Of a stretch of 7,961 bases of DNA, positions 1-6,342 are shown one piece after another. The stretch's first letter is position 1. Each line of letters begins with the position of its first letter. Position numbers and translations under genes: made by a program. The notes under the pieces were generated by a model. It was not told the origin of the DNA. It did not search any database and saw only the letters and a program-made list of their open reading frames with translations. The stretch is from an uncultured Oscillospiraceae bacterium (lineage in GTDB: Bacteria > Bacillota > Clostridia > Oscillospirales > Oscillospiraceae), in contig CAUBIP010000073.1 of the NCBI GenBank assembly GCA_958436045.1, positions 1 through 7,961 of the forward strand. Reading direction: 5' to 3'.

Positions 1-72
1 GACCAATTGTGCCGCGCAGAGCTTGCACAATTGGAGTCTCACCCAACTTGCAGGGCGAAAAGTATTTTCCCC
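1..72. repeat. Variable-stem hairpin repeat unit, copy 1
   Basis: A perfect 10-bp inverted repeat (CCAATTGTGC at 3-12 and GCACAATTGG at 25-34) encloses a 12-base loop ending in GCTT. It is followed directly by AGTCTCACCCA (35-45), CTTGC, and a second small hairpin (arms near 54-61 and 65-72, loop GTA, one mismatch). The same layout returns at 94-172 with a different stem sequence but the same flank, so I treat both as copies of one repeat family. The left edge may lie outside the window. The layout resembles dispersed intergenic repeats of Clostridia, but this is from memory and unchecked. A short open frame through it (7-234) shows no recognisable protein and is probably not a gene. Confidence 0.6.
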
Positions 73-93
73 GACTATGCGGTGCATGGGTTC

Positions 94-172
94 GACTTAG
101 CCAAACGCGCAATGCTTGCGCGTTTGGAGTCTCACCCACTTGCCGCCGGAGAAAATAAATTTGACTTTATTT
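94..172. repeat. Variable-stem hairpin repeat unit, copy 2
   Basis: The inverted repeat CCAAACGCGC (101-110) and GCGCGTTTGG (118-127) is perfect over 10 bp. Its 7-base loop again ends in GCTT. It is followed by the same AGTCTCACCCA (128-138) and CTTGC as copy 1, then a purine-rich GGAGAAAA stretch and an AT-only inverted repeat (153-159 with 166-172). The stem differs at most positions from copy 1 yet remains fully paired, so the structure is kept while the sequence varies. The flanks of the two copies are 93 bases apart. Confidence 0.6.
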
Positions 173-206
173 GCGCCTGCGGGCGCAAACTCTGCGAGGC
201 TTTTTT
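170..206 (+). other. GC-rich hairpin followed by a T-run
   Basis: TTTGCGCC (170-177) pairs perfectly with GGCGCAAA (182-189) across a 4-base loop. A run of six T follows at 201-206. The gap between stem and T-run is 11 bases, which is long for a standard intrinsic terminator. A bulged alternative stem (GCCTGC near 175-180 with GCGAGGC at 194-200) would abut the T-run but is weaker. The hairpin shares bases with the AT stem of repeat copy 2, so the two are alternative folds. It may be the end of the repeat element or a terminator for a gene upstream of the window. Confidence 0.35.
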
Positions 207-218
207 AACAGTCTGTCG

Positions 219-247
219 AAAAGGTCCAGTTTAAGCTGGGCTTTTTC
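219..247 (+). terminator. Intrinsic (Rho-independent) terminator
   Basis: AAAAGGTCCAG (219-229) pairs with CTGGGCTTTTT (236-246) across the loop TTTAAG, with two G-T wobbles. The result is a stem with a GC core, an A-tract on the left and a T-tract on the right, the classic form that works best on the + strand. No complete gene precedes it in the window, so it probably ends transcription from upstream (rnc is the usual neighbour of smc in Firmicutes, but it is not seen here). It would also separate upstream transcription from the smc promoter at 596-624. Confidence 0.65.
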
Positions 248-280
248 TAATAGATATGGCAGAATGGGAAAGGGGGAGGA

Positions 281-409
281 ATGCTGGACCGCGGGAAAAT
301 GGAGCGAGAGCTGGCAGAGCTTGCGGTCATAGCGCAGTCGGTACCTACAGGGCATCTGCTTCGAAAAATAGACGCAGCAGTAGATTTCAATAAGCGGTAC
401 GAACGCATC
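281..409 (+). pseudogene. N-terminal remnant of an IS1182-like transposase
   Basis: The first 43 codons from ATG 281 contain VPTGHLLRKIDAAVDF, which matches from memory the conserved opening of IS1182-type transposases (typically LVPxDHLLRKIDxxIDFSFIYE, the DUF772-type N-terminal region). After about residue 43 the similarity stops. The usual continuation (a YSxDxGRPSIDP-like motif) is missing in all + frames, and no DDE catalytic region is present. A purine-rich GGGGGAGG sits at 272-279, only one base before ATG 281; an internal ATG lies at 299. The frame stays open into smc by chance. I read this as a decayed insertion fragment. No terminal inverted repeat or target duplication could be identified. 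A search against ISfinder would settle it. Confidence 0.6.
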
Positions 410-595
410 GGGGCAAGCGCTGATACACAGTACAGCGGCACATCTGGAAAGCTTATGCGGCATTGGCAGACGATATCGACAGGCAAAGGGCGCGCCTTTG
501 GCGTGCCTTTTGCGCGCTGCGGCCCCGCTTTTTTGCAATTCCGGGAGATTCCCGGCGGAAATCTTCATCAAATCGCTGCATCTGGGAAATATGAC
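410..595 (+). other. Non-coding stretch with broken frames upstream of smc
   Basis: No intact gene is seen. The three + frames each hold protein-like pieces: frame of position 424 reads an arginine-rich segment containing ADDIDRQRARLWRAF up to a stop near 591, and the frame of 591 reads EIFIKSLHLGNMTCKAAEELLK to a stop at 624-626. The latter vaguely resembles the helix-turn-helix end of a serine recombinase, so this could be an old frameshifted gene fragment. Small hairpins occur at 484-500 (CAAAGG with CCTTTG) and 541-555 (CCGGGA with TCCCGG). None carries a T-run placed as a terminator would need. Confidence 0.3.
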
Positions 596-624
596 TTGCA
601 AAGCGGCGGAAGAGTTGTTAAAAT
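596..624 (+). promoter_or_regulatory. Predicted sigma-A promoter for the smc operon
   Basis: A -35 box TTGCAA (596-601, 4 of 6 consensus) is separated by exactly 17 bases from a -10 box TAAAAT (619-624, 5 of 6 consensus). A TG at 616-617 gives the extended -10 form TGnTAAAAT. Transcription would start near 631, giving a leader of about 64 bases before the smc GTG. It lies downstream of the terminator at 219-247 and is the only good promoter I found before smc. Confidence 0.65.
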
Positions 625-660
625 AGCTAATATCTACGATGAAATTTTACGATGGAATCC

Positions 661-678
661 CTGCGGCCTGGGCCGCGG
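661..678 (+). promoter_or_regulatory. GC-rich leader hairpin just before the smc ribosome binding site
   Basis: CTGCGGC (661-667) pairs with GCCGCGG (672-678) across the loop CTGG, a 7-bp stem with one wobble pair. It ends four bases before the smc Shine-Dalgarno. It could tune translation initiation by limiting or stabilising ribosome access. It is not followed by a T-run, so it is not a terminator. The structure is seen in the sequence; the regulatory role is inference. Confidence 0.4.
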
Positions 679-682
679 TGCA

Positions 683-687
683 AGAGG
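683..687 (+). promoter_or_regulatory. Ribosome binding site that fixes the smc start
   Basis: AGAGG (683-687) lies seven bases before GTG 695, ideal spacing. The alternative GTG at 689 would be only one base away. Starting at 695 makes the protein begin with V/M-YLRSLAVQGFKSF, which aligns directly with the universal SMC opening (MYLKxLExxGFKSF). Confidence 0.8.
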
Positions 688-694
688 TGTGCGT

Positions 695-3600
695 GTGTAT
701 TTACGATCCCTAGCAGTCCAGGGCTTTAAGTCCTTTCCGGATAAGACCGTCATCCAATTCGGCGACGATATCACGGCCATCGTCGGCCCCAACGGCAGCG
801 GCAAATCGAATATTTCCGACGCCATCCGCTGGGTCATGGGCGAGCAGAGCACCAAGGCCCTCCGCGGCGCGAAGATGGAGGACGTCATCTTCGGCGGCAC
901 CCAAAAGCGCGCCCAGGTCGGCTTCGCCGAGGCGACGCTGACGCTGGATAATTCCGATGGCTCCCTGCCGTTAGATGCCCGGGAGGTCATGATTACCCGC
1001 CGCTACTACCGCTCCGGTGAGAGCGAATTTTACATCAACAAGCAGTCCGCCCGCCTGCGGGATATCAACGAGCTGTTTATGGATACCGGCCTCGGCCGGG
1101 AGGGCTACTCCAACATCAGCCAGGGCCGGATCGACGAGATCCTCTCCCTGAAAAGCGCCGACCGCCGCGAAATTTTCGAAGAAGCCGCCGGTATCTCCAA
1201 ATACCGCCACCGCAAGGAGGAGACGGAGCACCGCCTGGCCAAGACGGATGAGAATCTCCTGCGCATCGGCGATAAGATCACAGAGCTGGAGCTCCAAGTC
1301 GAGCCCCTGCGCCAGCAGGCGGAGAAGGCAAAAAAATACCTCGCCTACCGCGACGAGCTCAAGGGCCTGCAGGTCACCCTCTGGCTCCAGCAGCTGGATA
1401 AGCTGACCGCCACGGCGCGCAAGGCCGAGCAGGACTTCACCTCCGCCAACTTTATCCTCCGCCAGGAGCACGACGCGCTGGACGGCCTCTATCGCAAGGC
1501 TGAGTCCCTGCAGCAGGCGCTGCAGCAGCGGGACCTGGCGCTGGAGGCCCAGCGGGGCGCCGTCAGCGCCCAGGAATCGGCCCTCCAGCAGTTGGCGGGG
1601 CAAATTTCCGTCCTGCGCAGCCAGGCGGAGAATACGGCATCGAATATCGACCGCATCGCGGAAGAAATTTCCGCCCAGGAAGCCCGCGCCGGGGGAATCG
1701 AAAGCCAGATCGCCCAGCGTCAGCAGCATGTGAAGGACCTGGCCGCCCAGGCGGACGCCCAGCGCCAGGCCCTGGCCAAGACCGAAGCCAGCTATGCCGC
1801 CGCCGTCGCCTCCGCCGGGGGCCTGGCCCAGCGGAACCTGCGGCTTCGCAGCGCCCAGGCAGACCGCCAGGCCCGCCAAGCCGGACTGCAGGCAGACTAT
1901 AACGCCGCCGAGGCCCAACGCCAGCAGCTCTCCGAGACCCGCGCCCAGCAGGCAAGCGACAGCGCCGCTGCCGCCGGCCGCCTGGCCCAAGCCCAGGCCC
2001 AGGCCACCGCCTGCGCCGATGCGCTGGAAAAAGGCCGCGCCGCCGTCGTTAGCACGAAAAACGCCCTGACGGGCTACGAGCTGCGCCGCACCAGCCGCCA
2101 GGCCAAGCGCCAGCAGCTGCAGGAGCAGTATGACGCCCAGCGCGTCCAGTGCAGTACGCTCCAGGCCCAGGTCAAATTGTATGAGGACATGGAGCGCGCC
2201 TACAAGGGCTTCTCCGAAGCCGTCCGCACCGTCATGCACCAGCGGGACCAGGGCGTTTTGCACAATGTCTACGGCACCGTCGCGCAGCTCATCCGCACGG
2301 AGGACGACTACACCGTCGCCATCGAGACCGCCCTCGGCGGCGGGATGCAGCATATGCTCGTCGCCACCCAATCAGACGCCAAGGCCGCCATGCAGCTGCT
2401 AAAGCGCCAAAATTCCGGCCGCGCGACGTTTTTGCCTGTCGATACGATGCAGGGCAGCCTCCTTCGGGAGCAGGGGCTGGACCAGACCCCGGGCTTCCTC
2501 GGCATCGCCGCCGACCTCATCACCTATGACCCGCGCTTTACCGGCGTCATGCGCTATCTGCTGGGCCGCATCGTCGTGATGCGGGACCTCACCAGCGCCA
2601 TCGCCGCCGCCAACCGCTTCCATCACCGCTTCAAGCTCGTGACGCTGGACGGCCAGGTCATGAACGCCGGCGGCTCCATGACCGGCGGCTCTGTCGCCCG
2701 GTCCGCGGGCTTCCTGACCCGCGCCAACGAGCTTTCCCGCCTGCGCCAGCGTCTGGAGGAGATGACGGCGAATCAGCAGAATTTAGACCGCCAGCTCCGC
2801 GAAGCCATCCGCGCCGCGGAGGAAGCCGCCTTTGAATGCGAGACGGCCAGCGGCCAGCTCCGCCAGCAGGAGGACGAGGTCCTCCGCTTGACCGGCGAGC
2901 AGCAGCAGCACAAGGTCCTGCTGGACGCCATCACCGCCGCCATGGCCTCCGCCCAGCGGGAAGCCGCCGCCGCCCAAGCCCAGTTTAATGCCTGCGACGC
3001 CAAATGCGCCGCCCTGCGCGCCCAACTGGACGCGCTTTCCCAGGAGATTGCCGCCGGTGCTGTCGACCTGGCCCAAGCCGGGGCCGACGAGGCCGCCGCC
3101 AGCGACGAGAGCGCCAAGACCTCCGACGAAATTTTACGCCTGAAGCTCGCCATCTCGGCCTTAGATACCGAGGGGACGACCCAGCGCGACGCCATTGCCC
3201 AGCTGACCCAGCTCCAAGCCCAGCTCCAAGGCGACCGGGCCGAAAAGGAGAAGCTGCTTTCCCAATACCAAGCCCAGCTCCAAGCCCAAAACGCGTCCTG
3301 CGCCGACTTGGAGGGCAAGCACGCCGCCGATCAAGAAGCCCTCGCCGCCGCCCGCCAGGCCCTGCAGGCCGAACTGCAAGCCCGCAAGGCCATGGAGGAG
3401 CAGAAAACGAAGGCGGAGCGCGGCGCCCAGGAGAAAAACAAGGACATTTTAAATATGGAGCGCGAATGTGCCCGCCTGGAGCAGAAAAAGCTCTCAGCAG
3501 AGCTGGAGGAGAAGCAGATCATCGACAAGCTGTGGGACACCTACCAGCTCACCCGCTCCACCGCGCCGGACGCCGGTGCCGAGATCGAATCGACGGCTGC

Positions 3601-4270
3601 CGCCCAGCGCCGCATCGCCGAGCTCAAACGCAAGCTTGGCCAATTGGGGACGCCAAACCTCGGCGCCGTCGAAGAATTTGACCGCGTCAACGAGCGTTAC
3701 CAGTACCTGTCTGAGCAGCGCGATGACGTTGTCCACGCGAAAAACGACCTCCTTGCTGTCATCAAGGATATCACAACCCAGATGACCGAGATCTTTACGT
3801 CGGAGTTTGCCAAGATCAACACCTATTTTGGCCAGACCTTCACGGAGATGTTCGGCGGCGGCAAGGCGTCGCTTTCTCTTGACGATCCGTCCCAGCCCCT
3901 TGCCTGCGGCATCGAGATCAACGTCCAGCCCCCCGGCAAGCAGCTCAAGACGATCACGCTGCTCTCCGGCGGCGAAAAAGCCTTCGTCGCCATCGCCCTG
4001 TATTTCGCGATTCTGAAGGTCCGCCCGACGCCGTTCTGCATGCTCGACGAGATCGACGCCGCACTGGACGACCGCAACGTCGAGCGCTTCGCCAATTATC
4101 TGCGCACCTTCTGCAACAAGACCCAGTTCATCGTCGTGACCCACCGCCGCGGCACCATGGAAGCGGCGGACGTCCTCTACGGCGTGACGATGCAGGAGCA
4201 GGGCGTCTCCAAGATTCTCCACCTGGACCTGAACCAGATGGAGCAGATCCTGAAACTGGAAAAGAAGTGA
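695..4270 (+). CDS. smc: Chromosome segregation protein SMC (condensin ATPase)
   Basis: SMC forms homodimers that, with ScpA and ScpB, extrude DNA loops to compact and separate sister chromosomes on the nucleoid. The 1191-residue product is the usual length (about 1186 in Bacillus subtilis). The N-terminal ATPase head carries GFKSF (10-14) and Walker A GPNGSGKS (31-38, Lys37). Two long Ala/Gln/Arg/Glu-rich coiled coils flank a hinge at about 520-666, which ends in the glycine-rich NAGGSMTGGS. The C-terminal head has the ABC signature LSGGE (1090-1094), Walker B FCMLDE (1114-1119, catalytic Glu1119) and a VVTHRR switch motif. The GTG start at 695 is chosen for its Shine-Dalgarno and N-terminal alignment; the same frame is open back to 281 but that part encodes a transposase remnant. 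It is first in the operon, nine bases before ftsY. scpA and scpB are not in this window. Confidence 0.97.
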   Translation: MYLRSLAVQGFKSFPDKTVIQFGDDITAIVGPNGSGKSNISDAIRWVMGEQSTKALRGAKMEDVIFGGTQKRAQVGFAEATLTLDNSDGSLPLDAREVMITRRYYRSGESEFYINKQSARLRDINELFMDTGLGREGYSNISQGRIDEILSLKSADRREIFEEAAGISKYRHRKEETEHRLAKTDENLLRIGDKITELELQVEPLRQQAEKAKKYLAYRDELKGLQVTLWLQQLDKLTATARKAEQDFTSANFILRQEHDALDGLYRKAESLQQALQQRDLALEAQRGAVSAQESALQQLAGQISVLRSQAENTASNIDRIAEEISAQEARAGGIESQIAQRQQHVKDLAAQADAQRQALAKTEASYAAAVASAGGLAQRNLRLRSAQADRQARQAGLQADYNAAEAQRQQLSETRAQQASDSAAAAGRLAQAQAQATACADALEKGRAAVVSTKNALTGYELRRTSRQAKRQQLQEQYDAQRVQCSTLQAQVKLYEDMERAYKGFSEAVRTVMHQRDQGVLHNVYGTVAQLIRTEDDYTVAIETALGGGMQHMLVATQSDAKAAMQLLKRQNSGRATFLPVDTMQGSLLREQGLDQTPGFLGIAADLITYDPRFTGVMRYLLGRIVVMRDLTSAIAAANRFHHRFKLVTLDGQVMNAGGSMTGGSVARSAGFLTRANELSRLRQRLEEMTANQQNLDRQLREAIRAAEEAAFECETASGQLRQQEDEVLRLTGEQQQHKVLLDAITAAMASAQREAAAAQAQFNACDAKCAALRAQLDALSQEIAAGAVDLAQAGADEAAASDESAKTSDEILRLKLAISALDTEGTTQRDAIAQLTQLQAQLQGDRAEKEKLLSQYQAQLQAQNASCADLEGKHAADQEALAAARQALQAELQARKAMEEQKTKAERGAQEKNKDILNMERECARLEQKKLSAELEEKQIIDKLWDTYQLTRSTAPDAGAEIESTAAAQRRIAELKRKLGQLGTPNLGAVEEFDRVNERYQYLSEQRDDVVHAKNDLLAVIKDITTQMTEIFTSEFAKINTYFGQTFTEMFGGGKASLSLDDPSQPLACGIEINVQPPGKQLKTITLLSGGEKAFVAIALYFAILKVRPTPFCMLDEIDAALDDRNVERFANYLRTFCNKTQFIVVTHRRGTMEAADVLYGVTMQEQGVSKILHLDLNQMEQILKLEKK

Positions 4271-4279
4271 GGAATACCC

Positions 4280-5182
4280 ATGGGATTTTTTGACAAGATC
4301 AAATCGGGCCTGACGAAGACCCGCAAAGCAATGGCCTCGAGCCTCGGCAGCGTCTTCTCCTTCTCGGAGATCAACGACGATTTTTACGACGAGCTGGAAG
4401 AATGCCTCATCCTCGGCGACCTGGGGGTGAACACCGCCGTCAAAGCCGTCGACGCCCTCCGGGCCCGGGTCAAGGCCAATCGCCTGAAAACCGCCGAGGA
4501 GGTCAAAGCCGCCCTCCGGGAGATTTTGACGGGGATGCTGGAGGTCGGCGATTTAAATTTGAACCTCGAGACCCAGCCGTCCATCATCCTGATGATCGGC
4601 GTCAACGGCGTCGGCAAGACGACGACGATCGGCAAGCTGGCCCACCAGCTGCAGCAGCAGGGGAAGAAGGTCCTGCTCTGCGCCGCCGATACCTTCCGCG
4701 CCGCCGCCGCCGAGCAGCTGGAGATCTGGGCCAAGCGCGCCCAGGTCGACTTGATCCGCCAGGGCGAGGGGGCGGACCCGGCTTCCGTCGTCTACGACGC
4801 CATCTGCGCCGCCAAGGCCCGCCATTGCGACGTCATCCTCTGCGATACTGCCGGGCGGCTGCATAACAAGCAGAATCTGATGAACGAGCTGCAGAAGATT
4901 GCCAAGATCATCGCCCGGGAGCTGCCCGATGCCAGCCGCGAGACGCTTCTCGTCCTAGACGGGACGACGGGTCAGAACGGCCTGCTCCAAGCCAAGCAAT
5001 TCAGCGAGGTCGCCGACGTCACCGGCATCGTCCTGACGAAGCTGGACGGCACAGCCAAGGGCGGCATTGTCATTGCCGTGGCGGACACGCTGCAAATTCC
5101 CGTCAAGCTCATCGGTGTCGGCGAGCAGATCGACGATCTTATGCCCTTCCAGCCCGCCGACTTTGTCCAGGCGCTGCTGTGA
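4280..5182 (+). CDS. ftsY: Signal recognition particle receptor FtsY
   Basis: FtsY is the membrane-associated GTPase that docks SRP-ribosome complexes at the Sec translocon by forming a twin GTPase with Ffh. The 300-residue protein starts with MGFFDKIKSGLTKTRKAM, typical of the N-terminal lipid-binding helix. It has a four-helix N domain (about 20-95) and the GTPase G domain. Visible GTPase motifs are GVNGVGKTTT (107-116), DTFRAAAAEQL (137-147), DTAGR (189-193), TKLDGTAKGG (253-262) and a C-terminal GVGE. The long acidic A domain of E. coli FtsY is absent, which is usual in Firmicutes. GAGG at the smc stop lies seven bases before ATG 4280, so it is probably translated with smc from the same transcript. 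The smc-ftsY pair is widely conserved in Firmicutes. Confidence 0.97.
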   Translation: MGFFDKIKSGLTKTRKAMASSLGSVFSFSEINDDFYDELEECLILGDLGVNTAVKAVDALRARVKANRLKTAEEVKAALREILTGMLEVGDLNLNLETQPSIILMIGVNGVGKTTTIGKLAHQLQQQGKKVLLCAADTFRAAAAEQLEIWAKRAQVDLIRQGEGADPASVVYDAICAAKARHCDVILCDTAGRLHNKQNLMNELQKIAKIIARELPDASRETLLVLDGTTGQNGLLQAKQFSEVADVTGIVLTKLDGTAKGGIVIAVADTLQIPVKLIGVGEQIDDLMPFQPADFVQALL

Positions 5183-5205
5183 GCCCGGGGAGGGGAGAAG
5201 CAGGT

Positions 5206-5814
5206 ATGAAATTTGTCCTGGCAAGCCAGAATGTCCATAAGCAGCGGGAGCTGCAGGCGGTCCTCGCGCCCTACGGCGTGGAGCTGCTGCTCCAGCGGGA
5301 CCTGGGCGTTCAAATCGACGTCGACGAGACGGGGGCGACCTTTGCGGAAAACGCCCGCCTGAAAGCCGACGCCGTCCTCCACGCCACCGGCCTTGCCGCC
5401 ATCGCCGACGATTCCGGCCTGGTGGTCGATGCCCTGGGCGGGGCCCCCGGCGTCTACTCCGCCCGCTACGGCGCGCCGGACTGCAAGACGGACGCCGACC
5501 GCAATGAAAAGCTACTCGCCGCCCTGCAAGGTGTCCCCGACGAAGCGCGCACCGCCCGCTTCGTCTGCGCCCTGTGCTGCGCCCTGCCGGATGGCAGGCG
5601 GATCGAGGCTGCGGGCACGTGCCCCGGCGTCATCACCCGGGCCCTGCACGGCGACGCGGGCTTTGGCTACGACCCGCTGTTTTACATCCCGTCCCAGGGC
5701 AAGACGTTTGCCCAGCTGGACGCAGCGACGAAAAACGCCCTCTCCCACCGGGGCCGGGCCATCCAAGAATTTATGAAACAACTGCAAAAGGAGCTTCCAT
5801 ATGCTGACAAGTAA
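5206..5814 (+). CDS. rdgB: XTP/dITP pyrophosphatase (non-canonical purine NTP pyrophosphatase, RdgB/HAM1 family)
   Basis: This cytosolic house-cleaning enzyme hydrolyses dITP, XTP and related deaminated purine nucleotides to the monophosphate and pyrophosphate, keeping them out of DNA and RNA. The 202-residue product is the normal family length. Hallmarks are the substrate loop SQNVHK (7-12), ETGATFAENARLKA (41-54), the metal-binding ADDSGL (67-72), GVYSARY (82-88), FGYDP (153-157) and the C-terminal SHRGRA (180-185). ATG 5206 is preferred because AGGGGAG lies eight bases upstream and the protein then begins MKFVLAS as in relatives. A GTG at 5179, overlapping the ftsY stop, is in frame but would add nine unconserved residues. 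It follows ftsY by 23 bases and overlaps yhbY by 14 bases, which suggests translational coupling. Confidence 0.95.
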   Translation: MKFVLASQNVHKQRELQAVLAPYGVELLLQRDLGVQIDVDETGATFAENARLKADAVLHATGLAAIADDSGLVVDALGGAPGVYSARYGAPDCKTDADRNEKLLAALQGVPDEARTARFVCALCCALPDGRRIEAAGTCPGVITRALHGDAGFGYDPLFYIPSQGKTFAQLDAATKNALSHRGRAIQEFMKQLQKELPYADK

Positions 5815-6247
5815 ACAGCGCGCCCAGCTGCGCGCCCAGAGCAACCCCCTGGAGACGACCCTGATGATCGGCAAGGAGGGGATCACCGAGGGCCTCATCG
5901 CCTCCGCCAAGGCCCAGCTGGCCGCCCGCGAGCTCATCAAAGGCCGCGTATTAGAGACGGCCATGCTGACCGCCCGCGAGGCCTGCGACGCCCTCTGCGC
6001 CGCCTTAAACGCCGAAGGCGTCCAGACCATCGGCTCAAAATTTGTGATTTACAAGAAAAACGAGAAAAAAGCCCAAATCGCCGCGGAAAAGCAGCGCAAC
6101 GACGCCCGGGCCAAGGAAAATCCTGTCCGCAAGGGTGCCCAGAGCCGCCGCCGCCAGGAAAAAGAGCGCCGCGAGCAGAAGAACGCCTATTTCCGTGAAG
6201 CGGCCATCCAGGCGGCGATTGAACGCCGCCGCCAGCGGGAGCAGTAA
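5801..6247 (+). CDS. yhbY: YhbY/YqeI-family CRM-domain RNA-binding protein with basic C-terminal tail
   Basis: YhbY proteins have one CRM (KH-like) domain, bind RNA and associate with pre-50S ribosomal particles; the exact role is not settled. The CRM domain occupies about residues 1-88: LTSKQRAQLRA start, the RNA-binding GxxG-type loop IGKEGI (23-28), KGRVLE (47-52) and the closing strand GSKFVIYKKN (78-87). Family members are usually about 97 residues, but this one is 148. The extra ~60 residues are strongly charged and rich in Arg, Lys, Glu, Gln and Ala, probably an extended or helical RNA-contacting tail. AAGGAG lies seven bases before ATG 5801, inside the end of rdgB. In Bacillus subtilis the equivalent gene (yqeI) also sits directly before nadD. 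Confidence 0.92.
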   Translation: MLTSKQRAQLRAQSNPLETTLMIGKEGITEGLIASAKAQLAARELIKGRVLETAMLTAREACDALCAALNAEGVQTIGSKFVIYKKNEKKAQIAAEKQRNDARAKENPVRKGAQSRRRQEKERREQKNAYFREAAIQAAIERRRQREQ

Positions 6248-6342
6248 CGCTTCCCGCGCAAAAGCGCGTAGATTCCGTGCAAGCAGCGGGTATTTTATCT
6301 TCAAACGATTACAGCACGCATTTCAGGACAGGGGGTGCCCAG
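6248..6342 (+). other. Gap between yhbY and nadD with a small hairpin
   Basis: This is the largest gap between genes after smc (95 bases). It contains CGCGC (6255-6259) and GCGCG (6264-6268) around an AAAA loop. No T-run follows, so a terminator is unlikely. The frame of nadD is open from 6277, but these codons are not conserved-looking and have no Shine-Dalgarno. A TATTTTATCT stretch (6291-6300) is AT-rich but has no matching -35 at normal spacing. An RNA-processing site is possible but unsupported. Confidence 0.35.

Noticed and set aside
81..105. GGTTCGA stretch resembling a tRNA T-loop
   Set aside because: The flanking five bases are not complementary and no acceptor, D or anticodon arms can be drawn.
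7..234. 75-codon + strand frame over the repeat units
   Set aside because: It runs through hairpins and their repeated flank, so its peptide repeats (LESHP twice) come from the DNA repeat rather than from a protein gene.
1..280. CRISPR-like array
   Set aside because: There are only two copies of an 11-base flank, with inverted-repeat content between and no regular spacer length; no cas genes are present.
519..534. GCGGCCCCGC followed by TTTTTT as a possible terminator
   Set aside because: The only stem has a 2-base loop and 4 bp, too small to fold as a terminator.
971..2371. 466-codon open frame on the - strand
   Set aside because: It is antisense to the smc coiled coil, is low-complexity in Gly/Leu/Ala, and arises from the strong GC bias at third codon positions of smc.
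3004..3681. 225-codon + strand frame rich in Arg and Pro
   Set aside because: It overlaps smc in another frame, has the composition expected of shifted GC-rich codons, and shows no domain.
3494..4222. 242-codon - strand frame
   Set aside because: It is antisense to the conserved SMC C-terminal head, with no recognisable motif or ribosome binding site.
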